Assembly (NCBI RefSeq): GCF_902859645.1
Contig: NZ_CADIJR010000010.1
Location: 1-64,000, forward strand
Reading direction: 5' to 3'
Source: Achromobacter insuavis
Lineage (GTDB): Bacteria > Pseudomonadota > Gammaproteobacteria > Burkholderiales > Burkholderiaceae_B
Length of the DNA: 64,000 nt
Shown: positions 1 through 11,323 of the stretch, piece after piece
How the letters are laid out: every line of letters begins with the position of its first letter
How positions within the stretch are numbered: position 1 is the first letter of the stretch
Made by a program: the position numbers and the translations under genes
The notes under the pieces: generated by a model
Database searches by the model: none
What the model was told of the DNA's origin: nothing
The model's input: the letters and a program-made list of their open reading frames with translations, nothing else

Positions 1-142
1 CGCCCAGGCGCCGCGCGATGCCGGAACGGCCGCTGCGGCGCCGCGGCAGGCCGCCGCCCTGCAGGCGCGCATCAAGGCGCTGTTCGACCCGTATGGGCGT
101 TTTCCCGAATTCACGCCGCCGCCGAATAGCGACAGTTTGTAA
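1..142 (+). CDS. C-terminal fragment of an unidentified protein
   Basis: An open frame enters from the left edge (codons in phase with position 2) and stops with TAA at 140-142, giving 46 visible residues. The stretch is Ala/Arg-rich and then reads LQARIKALFDPYGRFPEF before a Pro/Asn/Ser tail. The pattern 'K-x-x-FDP-x-G' recalls the C-terminus of FAD-linked oxidases of the glycolate-oxidase type, but the usual following Asn-Pro-Gly is missing, so I do not assign a function. The coding frame is supported by its natural stop and by the gap that follows before maeB. Confidence 0.5.
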   Translation, partial: AQAPRDAGTAAAAPRQAAALQARIKALFDPYGRFPEFTPPPNSDSL

Positions 143-283
143 GCCGGGGGTAAGATGGGCGGCGCCCGCGGCCCGGCCGGGGCGGCGCGTCCCGGGGGCC
201 GCGCAGGGAACGTTTCGCGCGGTTCGCCATCGGAATAGAATTGCCCCCTTTCGTGTTCCTCACTCTAGCCAGTAGCCGCCCCT

Positions 284-2572
284 ATGGATGCCAACCTCCG
301 CAAAGCCGCCCTTGAATATCACGAGCACGGCCGCCCCGGCAAGATCTCGGTCACGCCGACCAAGCAGCTCACCAACCAACGCGACCTGGCCCTGGCGTAC
401 TCGCCCGGCGTGGCGGCGGCCTGTGAGGAAATCGTGGCGGACCCGGCCAATGTGTTCCGCTACACCGCGCGCGGCAACCTGGTCGGCGTGATCACCAACG
501 GCACCGCGGTGCTGGGCCTGGGCAATATCGGCGCGCTGGCCTCCAAGCCGGTGATGGAAGGCAAGGCGGTGCTGTTCAAGAAGTTCGCCGGCCTGGACGT
601 GTTCGACATCGAGATCAACGAAACCGATCCGGACAAGCTGGTCGAGATCATCGCCGGCCTGGAAGCCACCTTCGGCGGCATCAACCTCGAAGACATCAAG
701 GCGCCGGAATGCTTCACGGTCGAGCGCAAGCTGCGCGAGCGCATGAAGATCCCCGTCTTCCACGATGACCAGCACGGCACCGCGATCTGTGTGTCGGCGG
801 CCTTCATCAATGGCCTGAAGGTGGTGGGCAAGGACATCGACAAGGTCAAGGTCGTGACGTCCGGCGCCGGCGCGGCCGCGCTGGCCTGCCTGGACCTGAT
901 GGTGGACCTGGGCCTGCCGCTGGAAAACATCTGGGTCACCGACATCGAGGGCGTGGTCTACGAAGGCCGCACCGTGCTGATGGACCCGGACAAGGCGCGC
1001 TTCATGCAGAAGACCGACGCCCGCAAGCTGGCCGAGGTGATCGAGGGCGCGGATGTGTTCCTGGGCCTGTCGGCCGGCGGCGTGCTCAAGCCCGAGATGG
1101 TGGCCAAGATGGGGCCGCGCCCGCTGATCCTGGCGCTGGCCAACCCGACGCCGGAGATCCTGCCCGAGCTGGCCCATTCGGTGCGCGACGACGTGGTGAT
1201 GGCGACCGGCCGTTCGGACTACCCGAACCAGGTCAACAACGTGTTGTGCTTCCCGTACATCTTCCGCGGCGCGCTGGACGTGGGCGCCACCACCATCACG
1301 CGCGAGATGGAAAAGGCGGCGGTGTATGCCATCGCCGCGCTGGCCGAGGAAGAACAGAACGAAGTGGTGGCGGCGGCCTATGGCACGTTCGACATCTCGT
1401 TCGGCCCCGAATACCTGATTCCCAAGCCCTTCGATCCGCGCCTGATCGTGCGCATCGCGCCGGCGGTGGCCAAGGCCGCCATGGAAGGCGGCGTGGCCAC
1501 GCGCCCGCTGGCCGACCTGGAGGCCTACGAAGAGCAGCTGCAGCAGTTCGTGTACCACTCCGGCGCCTTCATGAAGCCGCTGTTCTCGGCCGCCAAGCGC
1601 ATCGTGCGCGAAGGCGGTCCGGCCCGCATCGTGTTCGCCGAGGGCGAGGACGAGCGCGTGCTGCGCGCGGTGCAGGTGGTGGTGGACGAAGGCCTGGCCC
1701 GTCCCATCCTGGTGGGCCGTCCGTCGGTGCTGCTGACCCGCATCGAGAAGCTGGGCCTGCGCCTGCGTCTGGGTGAAGACGTCGAGGTCACCAACCCGGA
1801 ATACGACGAGCGCTTCCATCAGTACTGGACCACCTACTGGGAACGCATGTGCCGCCGCGGCATCACCAAGGAAATGGCGCGCGTCGAAATGCGCCGCCGC
1901 ATGACGCTGATCGGCGCGATGATGGTGCACCTGGGCGACGCCGACGGCATGGTCTGCGGCTCGGTCGGCGCCTATCACGACCACCTGCGCTTCATCGACG
2001 AAGTGATCGGCCGCCGGCCGGGCCGCAACGTCTACGCCGCCATGAACATCCTGCTGCTCAACGAGCGCACGGTGGTGCTGGTGGATACGCACGTCAACGA
2101 TGAGCCGACGGCCGAGCAGATCGCCGAGTTCACCATCGCCGCGGCCAAGGAAATGCAGCGCATGTTCCTGGCGCCCAAGGTGGCGCTGCTGTCGCGCTCG
2201 AACTTCGGCTCGGGCAGCTCGGCTTCCGGCGCCAAGATGCGCCGCGCGCTGGAACTGGTGCGCGAAGCCGCGCCGGAACTGGAGATCGATGGCGAGATGC
2301 ACGGCGACTGCGCGCTGGACGAAGCCCTGCGCCTGCGCATCCTGCCGTCCTCGACGCTCAAGGGCGAGGCCAACCTGCTGGTGTGTCCGAACGTGGATGC
2401 CGGCAACATCGCCTACAACCTGCTCAAGACGGCGGCCGGCGGCAACGTCGCGGTCGGCCCGTTCCTGCTGGGCGCCAACGCGCCGGTGCACATCCTGACC
2501 TCCAGCTCGACCGTGCGCCGCATCGTCAACATGACCGCGATGACTGTGGTCGATGCCAATACGCCACGTTGA
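284..2572 (+). CDS. maeB: NADP-dependent malic enzyme (MaeB type) with C-terminal phosphotransacetylase-like domain
   Basis: This enzyme oxidatively decarboxylates malate to pyruvate with NADP, feeding NADPH and pyruvate in the cytoplasm. The 762-residue length is the usual size of the two-domain MaeB family. The N-terminal malic domain shows [12 protein letters not shown] near residue 40, and the nucleotide-binding loop [12 protein letters not shown] lies near residue 195. From about residue 430 a phosphate acetyl/butyryltransferase-like domain begins ([14 protein letters not shown]); in this family it is regulatory, binding acetyl-CoA, rather than catalytic. The start ATG has no clear Shine-Dalgarno sequence; the protein start [10 protein letters not shown] is typical of family members. 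The last 20 bases overlap the next gene. Confidence 0.95.
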   Translation: MDANLRKAALEYHEHGRPGKISVTPTKQLTNQRDLALAYSPGVAAACEEIVADPANVFRYTARGNLVGVITNGTAVLGLGNIGALASKPVMEGKAVLFKKFAGLDVFDIEINETDPDKLVEIIAGLEATFGGINLEDIKAPECFTVERKLRERMKIPVFHDDQHGTAICVSAAFINGLKVVGKDIDKVKVVTSGAGAAALACLDLMVDLGLPLENIWVTDIEGVVYEGRTVLMDPDKARFMQKTDARKLAEVIEGADVFLGLSAGGVLKPEMVAKMGPRPLILALANPTPEILPELAHSVRDDVVMATGRSDYPNQVNNVLCFPYIFRGALDVGATTITREMEKAAVYAIAALAEEEQNEVVAAAYGTFDISFGPEYLIPKPFDPRLIVRIAPAVAKAAMEGGVATRPLADLEAYEEQLQQFVYHSGAFMKPLFSAAKRIVREGGPARIVFAEGEDERVLRAVQVVVDEGLARPILVGRPSVLLTRIEKLGLRLRLGEDVEVTNPEYDERFHQYWTTYWERMCRRGITKEMARVEMRRRMTLIGAMMVHLGDADGMVCGSVGAYHDHLRFIDEVIGRRPGRNVYAAMNILLLNERTVVLVDTHVNDEPTAEQIAEFTIAAAKEMQRMFLAPKVALLSRSNFGSGSSASGAKMRRALELVREAAPELEIDGEMHGDCALDEALRLRILPSSTLKGEANLLVCPNVDAGNIAYNLLKTAAGGNVAVGPFLLGANAPVHILTSSSTVRRIVNMTAMTVVDANTPR

Positions 2573-3785
2573 AGTCACCAATGGCGGTCCGGTGTGCCCG
2601 CGCACGCCGACCGGCCTGGTCCTGACCGGGGGCGGCGCCCGCGCCGCCTACCAGGTCGGCGTGCTCAGCGCCATCATGGAGCTGCTGGACCCCGACTGGC
2701 ATTCGCGTTTCAAGAATCCCTTCGACATCATCTGCGGCACGTCCGCCGGCGCCATCAACGCCGCGGCGCTGGCCTGCCGGGCCGAGCGGCCGCACCTGGG
2801 GGTGCGGCGCATCCGCCGCCTGTGGTCGTCGCTCAATACCGACATGATCTACCGGGCCGACGCGCCCGGCCTGATCCGCACCGGCGTGCGCTGGCTGGGC
2901 CTGCTGTCGCTGGGGTGGATGTATTCCGGCCTGACGCGCAAGCGGCCCCAGTCACTGCTGGACAACAGCCCGATGCAGGAGCTGCTGGGCCGGGTGCTGG
3001 ATTTTGGCCACCTGCAATCGAATCTGGAGAGCGGCGCGCTGTCGGCGCTGGCGATCACGGCCTCGGGCTACACCAGCGGCGAGCACCTGACGTTCTACCA
3101 GGCGCACGCGCCGATCGAGCCCTGGCACCGCTACCTGCGGCTGGCCATTCCCACGCCGATCACGGTCGACCACCTGATGGCCTCGTCCGCCATTCCCTTT
3201 GTCTTTCCCGCCCGCCAGATCACGGTGCACGGCAAGGGCGAGTGGTGCGGCGACGGTTCGATGCGGCAGCTGGCGCCGATCAGCCCGGCCATCCACTTGG
3301 GCGCGCACCGGGTGCTGGTGATCGGCACCGGGTTCCGCGACGACACCCACCCCGAGCACCGCGAGGCGGCGCCGCCGTATCCCTCGCTGGCCCAGGTGGG
3401 CGGCCATGCCCTGTCCAGCATCTTCCTGGACGGCCTGTCGATGGACGTCGAGCGCCTGGAGCGAATGAACTACCTGATCGACCACGCCGCGCCGCGGGAG
3501 GGCGACGAGGTCACGGTGCGCCGCATCCAGGTGCTGACGATCACCCCCAGCCGCTCCCTTGACTCCCTGGCGCTGGAACACCTGGGCGACATGCCGGCCC
3601 AGGCCCGTGCCCTTTTCCGCGTACTCGGTGTATCGTCCGATCCAAGCCGCCCCGGGGGCGGCGCGCTGATGTCCTACCTGTTGTTCGAGTCCAGCTACAC
3701 CAAGCGATTGATCGAACTGGGTTATGCCGATACGATGCAGCGTAACGATGAAGTGATCGCCTTTTTCAAGGAGGCACAGGCATGA
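2553..3785 (+). CDS. patatin-like phospholipase family protein
   Basis: Predicted serine hydrolase acting on acyl esters of lipids. The patatin core is complete: the glycine-rich oxyanion motif GGGARAAYQ at about residues 26-34, the nucleophile elbow GTSAG near residue 63, and the Asp of the Ser-Asp dyad in CGDGSMRQ near residue 232. The 410 residues include a C-terminal extension beyond the patatin fold. No signal peptide is visible, so a cytoplasmic or membrane-peripheral enzyme is likely. The ATG used lies 20 bases inside maeB; a GTG at 2592 is an alternative start. The stop overlaps the start of the barstar-family gene by four bases, so the two are probably translationally coupled. The natural substrate is unknown. 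Confidence 0.88.
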   Translation: MPIRHVEVTNGGPVCPRTPTGLVLTGGGARAAYQVGVLSAIMELLDPDWHSRFKNPFDIICGTSAGAINAAALACRAERPHLGVRRIRRLWSSLNTDMIYRADAPGLIRTGVRWLGLLSLGWMYSGLTRKRPQSLLDNSPMQELLGRVLDFGHLQSNLESGALSALAITASGYTSGEHLTFYQAHAPIEPWHRYLRLAIPTPITVDHLMASSAIPFVFPARQITVHGKGEWCGDGSMRQLAPISPAIHLGAHRVLVIGTGFRDDTHPEHREAAPPYPSLAQVGGHALSSIFLDGLSMDVERLERMNYLIDHAAPREGDEVTVRRIQVLTITPSRSLDSLALEHLGDMPAQARALFRVLGVSSDPSRPGGGALMSYLLFESSYTKRLIELGYADTMQRNDEVIAFFKEAQA

Positions 3786-4249
3786 CGCGCAATGCCCAAT
3801 CTACCCTGCAGAAGCAGTTGAAGCGAGGTGGAGCGCTGGCCCATGACGGGCTGGACAAAAAGGCCGTGGTCGACGCCGCGCACGAGCTCGGCCTGGCACT
3901 GTTTGTGGCCAATTGCGACCCGGCCCGCAGCCGCTCCGCGGTGCTGCGCGCCATCGTCAAGGCGGTGGATTTCCCCGAGTATTTCGGCGGCAATCTCGAC
4001 GCGCTGTACGACTGTCTGTGCGATACCGTGCTGGATCACAAGACCGGCGTGGTGCTGTGGCTGTACAAGCTGCATTCGGGGGATCCGGCGCTGGAAGAAG
4101 ACGCCGCCCGCATCGAGTCGGTGTGCGCCGACGCCGCCGAATTCGCCCACGAGAATGGCCGCACGTTTGCGTATGTGGTGGAACACGCGGGCAGGCACCC
4201 GGATCCCGAACCCGGCGTGGCCGCCGCGCCTTACGGCGAACACGACTGA
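3782..4249 (+). CDS. barstar (barnase inhibitor) family protein
   Basis: A 155-residue protein whose centre carries the barstar signature: FPEYFGGNLDALYDCLCD, matching the family pattern Phe-Pro-x-Tyr-Phe-Gly-x-Asn-x-Asp-Ala-Leu-x-Asp. Barstar proteins classically bind and block extracellular-type ribonucleases in the cytoplasm. No barnase-like RNase gene is present in the window, so the partner is not known. N-terminal (about 45 residues) and C-terminal acidic/proline-rich tails extend beyond the roughly 90-residue core. Its ATG overlaps the TGA of the patatin gene (ATGA), implying co-expression. Either it inhibits an RNase encoded elsewhere or it has been recruited to another role beside the patatin protein. 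Confidence 0.82.
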   Translation: MTRNAQSTLQKQLKRGGALAHDGLDKKAVVDAAHELGLALFVANCDPARSRSAVLRAIVKAVDFPEYFGGNLDALYDCLCDTVLDHKTGVVLWLYKLHSGDPALEEDAARIESVCADAAEFAHENGRTFAYVVEHAGRHPDPEPGVAAAPYGEHD

Positions 4250-4318
4250 CGACCCCGGGCAGGGCGCTCGCGCCGCCGGCCCGCCGGTCACCTGCCTGTC
4301 ATGTCGCGGGGGCGCCGA

Positions 4319-5050
4319 TCACCAGCCGAGCAAGGCGCCGGCCGCTGAAATCAAGGCCAATCCCGCTGTTTCCGTGCGCAGCACGCGCGGGCCGAACCTG
4401 ACGGCCTGGACGCCCGCCTCGCGTGCCTGGGCCAATTCCTTGTCCGACCAGCCCCCCTCGGGGCCCACCAGCAGCGTCAGCGATTGCAGGCCCGGCGTGG
4501 CGCCGAGCCGGCCGGCCAGGTCGGCGTCGGCCTCCGGGTGGCACAGCAGGCGCAGGCCCTCGGCGGGTTGCGTCAGCCAGTCGGCCAGCGTCACGGGGGC
4601 GTCGACCGCCATCAGCCGGTTGCGGCCGCATTGCTCGGAGGCCGACTGGGCGATGCGCTGCCAGTGCGCCACCCGTTTTTCCAGCCGCGGGCCGGACAAT
4701 TGCAGCACGCTGCGCTGCGCGGCGATGGGGCAGACCCGGGCGGCGCCCAGCTCCACCGCCTTTTCCACCACCCAGTCCATCTTGTCGCCGGCGGGCAGGC
4801 CCTGCACCAGCGTGATGCGGCCGGCCAGCTCGGCTTCGCGCGGATCGAACGCGCCCAACTGGGCGAAACCGGCCTTGCCCTCGATTTCCAGCACCGCCGG
4901 ATACTCGCCGCCCTGGCCGTTGAACAGCGCCACGGATTCGCCGGCGCGCAGCCGCAGCACCCGGATGGCGTGGTGCGCCAGGGCCTCCGGCAGGGCGATA
5001 CGGGCGCCGGCGGACAGGGGGGCGTCGCAGAAGAAGCGGGGAGCGGACAT
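4319..5050 (-). CDS. rsmE: 16S rRNA (uracil-1498-N3)-methyltransferase
   Basis: A SPOUT-class methyltransferase that methylates U1498 of 16S rRNA in the assembled 30S subunit. The 243 residues match the usual RsmE length. The N-terminal PUA-like domain contains HHAIRVLRLRAGE, and the C-terminal knot shows LLVGPEGGWSDKEL followed by RFGPRVLRTETAGL, the SAM-binding loops of the family. The start MSAPRFFCDAPL fits homologues. It is convergent with the barstar gene, with only 69 bases between the stops and no obvious terminator there. Confidence 0.95.
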   Translation of the reverse strand: MSAPRFFCDAPLSAGARIALPEALAHHAIRVLRLRAGESVALFNGQGGEYPAVLEIEGKAGFAQLGAFDPREAELAGRITLVQGLPAGDKMDWVVEKAVELGAARVCPIAAQRSVLQLSGPRLEKRVAHWQRIAQSASEQCGRNRLMAVDAPVTLADWLTQPAEGLRLLCHPEADADLAGRLGATPGLQSLTLLVGPEGGWSDKELAQAREAGVQAVRFGPRVLRTETAGLALISAAGALLGW

Positions 5051-5154
5051 GGGTAGTGCGGTGGCGGACGGAAGGCGGACATTGGGGCCGGGCGGAGACC
5101 CGGGGCGCGGCCCGGGCGGCGCCCCGGCGATTCAGGGCCTGGCTCGTCGCCGGG

Positions 5155-5628
5155 TCACCTGAGCGCGTAGCCTACCACCTTGATGCCCCAGTCGATCAGG
5201 GTGGGGGCGCTGGACGCCAGTTGCAGCGTCAGCAGGGTCAGGAAGCCCACGGTCATTTTCTTGTCCAGGCGCAGGAGGTCGTGGCGCACCTCGGCCAGGT
5301 CTTCGTGGGTGGCGAAGCGCTTGAGTTCCTCGCGGGTGGGCAGTTGCGCGACGACTTCGACGAGTCTGTCGAATTGGTCCTGGGCGGCGCGCCTGGCGAT
5401 GTCGCGTTCGAGTTCAGCCCTTTCGCGGGCGTAGTCGACGCGTGACAGGGCATAGGCGTGGAGTTCGGCGCGGGCCTCGTCCTGCGAGCGCTTGAGCAGA
5501 TCGGCCTCGCCCTGCAGGCGGGCTTGTTCCAGCGCCTGCGCCACCGCGATGGCGCGTTCCTCGCCGAGCGCGTTGCGCAGGGCCAGGATGCCGGCGGCGG
5601 GAATGGTGAAGCTCAACATGGCAATCAT
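5155..5628 (-). CDS. coiled-coil protein with C-terminal membrane segment (DUF1640-like)
   Basis: Hypothetical protein of 157 residues from the ATG at 5628 (a second in-frame ATG lies at 5619). A short hydrophobic start (MLSFTIPAAGILAL) is followed by a long, charged, Glu/Arg/Ala-rich helix with heptad character, including a TREELKRFATHEDLAEV region, and ends with a hydrophobic segment (TVGFLTLLTLQLASSAPTLIDWG). That architecture resembles the DUF1640/CCDC90 family of membrane-anchored coiled-coil proteins. Function is unknown. The longer frame reaching 5757 lacks a ribosome binding site and its extra residues look non-coding. Confidence 0.6.
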   Translation of the reverse strand: MIAMLSFTIPAAGILALRNALGEERAIAVAQALEQARLQGEADLLKRSQDEARAELHAYALSRVDYARERAELERDIARRAAQDQFDRLVEVVAQLPTREELKRFATHEDLAEVRHDLLRLDKKMTVGFLTLLTLQLASSAPTLIDWGIKVVGYALR

Positions 5629-5807
5629 GATACGGATTCCGACAAGGGGCTGTGCCAGGCCATCATGAATCTCGGACCGCCCCGCCGCAATTGTGGCAAC
5701 TACGCCATGACATCGCTGTCTCCCCCTGGGGTTTGCCGCGATTTCGCCACGGGCCACCGTCCATTTGGCGGACCCCGCCGCCCGTGGCCGGACGGGTCAT
5801 CCCCAGG

Positions 5808-5816
5808 TGTTAAAAT
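5808..5816 (+). promoter_or_regulatory. extended -10 element, candidate tkt promoter
   Basis: TG-T-TAAAAT lies 73 bases before the tkt start codon. There is no good -35 hexamer, which fits an extended -10 promoter. This is the only clear AT-rich element in the 130-base gap. Confidence 0.4.
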
Positions 5817-5888
5817 CGTCTGCTTCGCAACCTACTCAACTGGCCCCCATTTCCTGCGTGGGCGCGCCAGCTTCAAAGAGCCTTCCGA

Positions 5889-7925
5889 ATGAGCAATCCG
5901 ACCGCCCCTAAACTTGCCTTGGCGGATGCCATCCGCGCCCTCGCGATGGATGCCGTGCAACAAGCGAACTCCGGGCACCCGGGCGCTCCCATGGGCATGG
6001 CGGAAATCGCCCAGGCCCTCTGGATCGGCAACCTGCGCCACAACCCCAAGGATCCCGCCTGGGCCAACCGCGACCGCTTCGTGCTGTCCAACGGCCACGG
6101 CTCGATGCTGATCTACGCGCTGCTGCACCTGACCGGCTACGACCTGCCGATCGAAGAACTGAAGAATTTCCGCCAGCTGCATTCCAAGACGCCGGGCCAC
6201 CCCGAAGTGGGCATCACCCCGGGCGTGGAAACCACCACCGGCCCGCTGGGCCAGGGCCTGGGCAATGCCGTCGGCATGGCGCTGGCCGAAGCGCTGCTGG
6301 CCGCCGAGTTCAACAAGCCCGGCCACACCATCGTCGACCACCACACCTACGCCTTCACCGGCGACGGCTGCCTGATGGAAGGCATCTCGCACGAAGTGTG
6401 TTCGCTGGCCGGCACGCTCAAGCTGTCCAAGCTGGTGGTGCTGTATGACGACAACGGCATCTCGATCGACGGCCATGTCGAGCACTGGTTCGCCGACGAC
6501 ACCGCCAAGCGCTTCGAGGGCTACGGCTGGAACGTCATCCGCGGCATCGACGGCCACGACGCCGCCGCCGTGGACGCCGCCATCAAGGCCGCCCGCGCGC
6601 AATCGGAAAAGCCCACGCTGATCGTCTGCCGCACCGTCATCGGCAAGGGTTCGCCCAACATGGCCGGCACCCACAACGTGCACGGCGCCCCGCTGGGCAA
6701 GGACGAGATCGCCGCCACCCGCGCCGCGCTGGGCTGGTCGGCCGAGCCGTTCCAGATCCCGCAGGACATCTACGACGGCTGGGACGGCCGCAAGACCGGC
6801 GCCGCCGCGCAGGCCGAATGGCAGTCGGCGTTCAACGCCTACGCCGCCGAATTCCCGGCCGAGGCCGCCGAGTTCACCCGCCGCATGAAGGGCGAGCTGC
6901 CCGCCGGCTACGCCGACCAGTTCCAGGCGTTCCTGAACGCCACGCTGGAAAAGGCCGAGACCGTCGCCACCCGCAAGGCCTCGCAGTTCGCGATCACGGC
7001 GCTGGCCGCCGCGCTGCCGGAAATGCTGGGCGGCTCGGCCGACCTGACCGGCTCCAACTTCACCGACTGGAAGGGCGTCGCCGCCGTCCGCGCCGGCGAC
7101 AAGGGCATCCAGTTCGGCCGCCACATCAACTACGGCGTGCGCGAATTCGGCATGGCCGCCATCATGAACGGCGTGGCGCTGCACGGCGGCTACCTGCCGT
7201 TCGGCGGCACCTTCCTGACGTTCTCGGACTACTCGCGCAACGCCATCCGCATGGCCGCGCTGATGAAGCAGCGCGTGGTGCACGTGTTCACGCACGACTC
7301 CATCGGCCTGGGCGAAGACGGCCCGACCCACCAGTCGATCGAGCACGCCTCCAGCCTGCGCCTGATCCCCAACCTGTCGCTCTGGCGTCCCTGCGACACG
7401 GCCGAAACCGCCGTGGCCTGGAACGTCGCCGTGACGCGTCCGGCCAGCATCGGCATGGACGTGCATGACGGCGGCCCGACGGCCCTGCTGCTGTCGCGCC
7501 AGAACCTGCCGTTCGTGCAACGCGACGCCGCCACCGTGGACGCCATCGCCCGCGGCGGCTACGTGCTGCGCGACGCCGACGGCGCCCGCGCCGTGATCAT
7601 CGCCACCGGTTCCGAAGTCGCCATCGCCCTGGACGCGCAAGCCCAGCTGGCCAAGGACGGCATCGCGGTGCGCGTGGTGTCCATGCCGAGCACCGACGTG
7701 TTCGACAAGCAGGACGCCGCCTGGAAGCAATCGGTGCTGCCCAAGGGCCTGCCGCGCGTGGCCGTCGAGGCCGGCGTGACCGCCTTCTGGCACAAGTACG
7801 TGGGCCTGGAAGGCGCCGTGGTCGGCATCGACCGCTACGGCGAATCGGCCCCGGCGGGTGCGCTGTTCAAGTTCTTCGGGCTGACCGCCGACAAGGTGGC
7901 CGAGACCGTCAAGCAAGTTCTGTAA
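5889..7925 (+). CDS. tktA: transketolase
   Basis: Thiamine-diphosphate enzyme moving two-carbon ketol units between pentose-phosphate and Calvin/glycolytic sugars. The 678 residues are full length. The TPP-binding [18 protein letters not shown] lies near residue 158; [18 protein letters not shown] near residue 65 and [13 protein letters not shown] near residue 470 are the other transketolase signatures. It heads the cluster tkt-gapA-pgk, with gapA starting only 15 bases after its stop, so at least tkt and gapA are co-transcribed. Confidence 0.97.
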   Translation: MSNPTAPKLALADAIRALAMDAVQQANSGHPGAPMGMAEIAQALWIGNLRHNPKDPAWANRDRFVLSNGHGSMLIYALLHLTGYDLPIEELKNFRQLHSKTPGHPEVGITPGVETTTGPLGQGLGNAVGMALAEALLAAEFNKPGHTIVDHHTYAFTGDGCLMEGISHEVCSLAGTLKLSKLVVLYDDNGISIDGHVEHWFADDTAKRFEGYGWNVIRGIDGHDAAAVDAAIKAARAQSEKPTLIVCRTVIGKGSPNMAGTHNVHGAPLGKDEIAATRAALGWSAEPFQIPQDIYDGWDGRKTGAAAQAEWQSAFNAYAAEFPAEAAEFTRRMKGELPAGYADQFQAFLNATLEKAETVATRKASQFAITALAAALPEMLGGSADLTGSNFTDWKGVAAVRAGDKGIQFGRHINYGVREFGMAAIMNGVALHGGYLPFGGTFLTFSDYSRNAIRMAALMKQRVVHVFTHDSIGLGEDGPTHQSIEHASSLRLIPNLSLWRPCDTAETAVAWNVAVTRPASIGMDVHDGGPTALLLSRQNLPFVQRDAATVDAIARGGYVLRDADGARAVIIATGSEVAIALDAQAQLAKDGIAVRVVSMPSTDVFDKQDAAWKQSVLPKGLPRVAVEAGVTAFWHKYVGLEGAVVGIDRYGESAPAGALFKFFGLTADKVAETVKQVL

Positions 7926-8951
<1,026 letters not shown>

Positions 8952-8966
8952 GCATCGCTGTCGAAC

Positions 8967-9020
8967 CGAAGGGGACGAACAGGTTTTCCGCCACGGCGGA
9001 AAGCGGGTTCGTCCCCTTCG
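8967..9020 (+). other. long hairpin between gapA and pgk
   Basis: A 14-base perfect inverted repeat (8967-8980 and 9007-9020) encloses a second smaller stem (8985-8991 and 8996-9002), so the whole 54 bases can fold as one extended hairpin. There is no U-tract on either side, so it is not a standard terminator. It may limit read-through, stabilise the gapA message or mark a processing site between gapA and pgk. Confidence 0.7.
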
Positions 9021-9049
9021 TTCGCCAACTCTAGGGAAAGCAAAGCATT

Positions 9050-10243
9050 ATGTCCAAGGTCAATACCCTGTCCGCGCTGGCCAAGGCCGGCGCCCTGTCC
9101 GGCAAGCGCGTGTTCATCCGCGCCGATCTGAACGTGCCGTTCGATGACGCCGGCCGCATTTCCGAAGACACCCGCATCCGCGCCTCGGTGCCCGGCATCC
9201 GCCTGGCGCTGGACGCCGGCGCCGCGGTGATGGTCACCTCGCACCTGGGCCGCCCGAAAGAGGGCGTGCTGACCGAGGCCGATTCGCTGGCCAAGGTCGG
9301 CCAGCGCCTGTCCGAGCTGCTGGGCATGCCGGTGCCGCTGGTGCAGAACTGGGTCGACGGCGTCAAGGTCGAGCCGGGCCTGGTGGTGCTGCTGGAAAAC
9401 TGCCGCGTCAACGTCGGCGAGAAGAAGGACGACGAGGCGCTGTCGCGCAAGATGGCGGCGCTGTGCGACGTCTACGTCAACGACGCCTTCGGCACGGCGC
9501 ACCGCGCCGAGGCCACCACGCACGGCATCGCGCGCTTCGCGCCGGTGGCCTGCGCCGGCCCGCTGCTGGAAGCCGAGCTGGACGCGCTGGGCCGCGCGCT
9601 GCACGAGCCGAAGCGTCCGCTGGTCGCGATCGTCGGCGGCTCCAAGGTGTCGACCAAGCTGTCGATCCTGCAATCGCTGGCCGACAAGGTCGACCAGCTG
9701 GTGGTGGGCGGCGGCATCGCCAACACCTTCATGCTGGCCGCCGGGCTGCCGATCGGCAAGTCGCTGGCCGAGCCGGACCAGGTGGACCAGGCGCGCGCCG
9801 TGATCGAGCTGATGAAGCAGCGCGGCGCGGATGTGCCGATCCCGGTGGACGTGGTGTGCGCCAAGGCGTTCGGCGCGGATGCCGAAGCCACCGTGAAGGC
9901 GGCCGATGAGGTCGCCGCCGACGACATGATCCTGGACATCGGTCCGCAGACGGCGCAGCAGCTGGCCGCGATCCTGAAGCAGGCCGGCACCATCGTCTGG
10001 AACGGCCCCGTGGGCGTGTTCGAGTTCGACCAGTTCGCCAACGGCACCAAGGTGGTGGCGCAGGCGATCGCGGATTCCGAGGGCTTCTCGATCGCGGGCG
10101 GCGGCGACACGCTGGCCGCGATCGCGAAGTACGGCATCGGCGAGCAGGTCGGCTACATCTCGACCGGCGGCGGCGCGTTCCTGGAATTCCTGGAAGGCAA
10201 GACCCTGCCGGCGGTGGCCGTGCTGCAAGAGCGGGCCAAGTAA
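9050..10243 (+). CDS. pgk: phosphoglycerate kinase
   Basis: Transfers the acyl phosphate of 1,3-bisphosphoglycerate to ADP, giving ATP and 3-phosphoglycerate. The 397 residues show the N-terminal [14 protein letters not shown], the substrate loop [10 protein letters not shown], the GGSKVSTKL hinge region and the nucleotide loop GGGDTLAAI near residue 345. It follows gapA after 98 bases that hold a large hairpin and ends at a clear intrinsic terminator. Pyruvate kinase and fba, which often follow pgk in related genomes, do not follow here. Confidence 0.98.
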   Translation: MSKVNTLSALAKAGALSGKRVFIRADLNVPFDDAGRISEDTRIRASVPGIRLALDAGAAVMVTSHLGRPKEGVLTEADSLAKVGQRLSELLGMPVPLVQNWVDGVKVEPGLVVLLENCRVNVGEKKDDEALSRKMAALCDVYVNDAFGTAHRAEATTHGIARFAPVACAGPLLEAELDALGRALHEPKRPLVAIVGGSKVSTKLSILQSLADKVDQLVVGGGIANTFMLAAGLPIGKSLAEPDQVDQARAVIELMKQRGADVPIPVDVVCAKAFGADAEATVKAADEVAADDMILDIGPQTAQQLAAILKQAGTIVWNGPVGVFEFDQFANGTKVVAQAIADSEGFSIAGGGDTLAAIAKYGIGEQVGYISTGGGAFLEFLEGKTLPAVAVLQERAK

Positions 10244-10264
10244 GTCGCTGGCCTGGCGCAATGC

Positions 10265-10293
10265 AAAGCCGCTCCTTTCGGAGCGGCTTTTTT
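10265..10293 (+). terminator. Rho-independent terminator of pgk
   Basis: An 11-base stem (AAAGCCGCTCC with its complement) around a TTTC loop is followed by a run of T, 22 bases past the pgk stop codon. It ends the tkt-gapA-pgk cluster. It also separates pgk from the converging Bug-receptor gene. Confidence 0.92.
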
Positions 10294-10342
10294 CATGGGC
10301 GTGAGCGGTGCGGGCGGAGATCGCCGCCGCCTCGCGAAAAGG

Positions 10343-11323
10343 CTATTCCATCTTCGCGCCCGACAGCTTCACGATGCCGGCGTAGCGGTCGATCTCGGCG
10401 CGCATGAAGTCGCCGAAGGCGGCGGGCGTCTGGCCCGCGGGGACGATGGCGCCCATCGATTCCATGCGCTGGCGCATGGCGGGGTCGGCGGTGATGGCGT
10501 TGATGTCGCGGTTCAGGCGCTCGACGATGGCGTCGGGCGTGCCGGCCGGCGCGACGATGCCGTACCAGGCGGAGGCATGCATGTCGTTGACGCCGGCTTC
10601 GGCGAAGGTGGGCACGTCGGGCAGGGCGGGCAGGCGCTGGCGCGAGGCGACGGCCAGGGCGCGCAGGGCGCCGGCCTGGACCTGGGCGAGCGAGCCGGTG
10701 TCGATCATCATGTCGACCTGGCCCGCGAGCAGGTCGGAGACCGCGGGGCCGCTGCCCTTGTACGGGATGTGCAGGATGTCGACGCCGGTGCGGGCCTTGA
10801 ACATGGCGCCGGCCAGGTGCTGCGACGATCCCACGCCGCCCGAGCCGTAGTTGAGCTTGCCGGGCGCGGCCTTGGCGGCGTCGACCAGCTGCCGCACCGA
10901 CTGGTAGGGCGATTGCTTGGGCACTTCGAGGATGTTGGGGATCTCGGCGACGAAGGCGACGGGCGTGAAGTCCTTGACCGGGTCGAAGCCCAGGCGCGCG
11001 TACAGGTGCGGGTTGGCGGCGTTGGTCGAGCTGGTGGCGACCAGCAGGGTGTAGCCGTCGGGTTTTTCGCGCACAAAGGCGGCGGTGCCGATGTTGCCGC
11101 CGGCGCCGGCCTTGTTGTCGACGATGACGGTCTGGCCCAGGCGTTCGGTCAGGCGCTGCGCCAGCATGCGGCCCAGGGCGTCGGTGGCGCCGCCGGGGGG
11201 CCAGGGCACGACCAGCTTGATGGGCCGCTCGGGGTAGGCCTGGGCCTGCGACAGGGCGGGGGCGACGGCGAGCGCGGCCAGGGCGAGCGCGCTCGCGGCG
11301 CGGCGCAGGAATGCGTGGGGCAT
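10343..11323 (-). CDS. Bug/TctC-family tripartite tricarboxylate transporter substrate-binding protein
   Basis: Periplasmic receptor of the Bug family, which is greatly expanded in Bordetella and Achromobacter. From the ATG at 11323 (with AGGAGA seven bases upstream) the protein has 326 residues. It begins with a Sec signal peptide ([29 protein letters not shown]) and then the family start [16 protein letters not shown], followed by the [15 protein letters not shown] ligand loop. No TctA or TctB membrane genes lie nearby, so it is an orphan receptor. Ligands in this family are small carboxylates, amino acids or related compounds; this one cannot be predicted. The longer frame upstream to 11434 is not supported. 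Confidence 0.9.
   Translation of the reverse strand: MPHAFLRRAASALALAALAVAPALSQAQAYPERPIKLVVPWPPGGATDALGRMLAQRLTERLGQTVIVDNKAGAGGNIGTAAFVREKPDGYTLLVATSSTNAANPHLYARLGFDPVKDFTPVAFVAEIPNILEVPKQSPYQSVRQLVDAAKAAPGKLNYGSGGVGSSQHLAGAMFKARTGVDILHIPYKGSGPAVSDLLAGQVDMMIDTGSLAQVQAGALRALAVASRQRLPALPDVPTFAEAGVNDMHASAWYGIVAPAGTPDAIVERLNRDINAITADPAMRQRMESMGAIVPAGQTPAAFGDFMRAEIDRYAGIVKLSGAKME

Noticed and set aside
260-2605. Long reverse-strand open frame opposite maeB (781 codons)
   Set aside because: His/Gln/Arg/Gly-rich composition and no family motif; it is the GC-rich antisense shadow of maeB. The same holds for the long frames opposite tkt, gapA, pgk, pta/DUF3141, ggt and the ABC ATPase.
5629-5757. 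N-terminal extension of the coiled-coil protein to 5757
   Set aside because: No ribosome binding site, and the extra residues lack the helical character of the rest; start placed at 5628.
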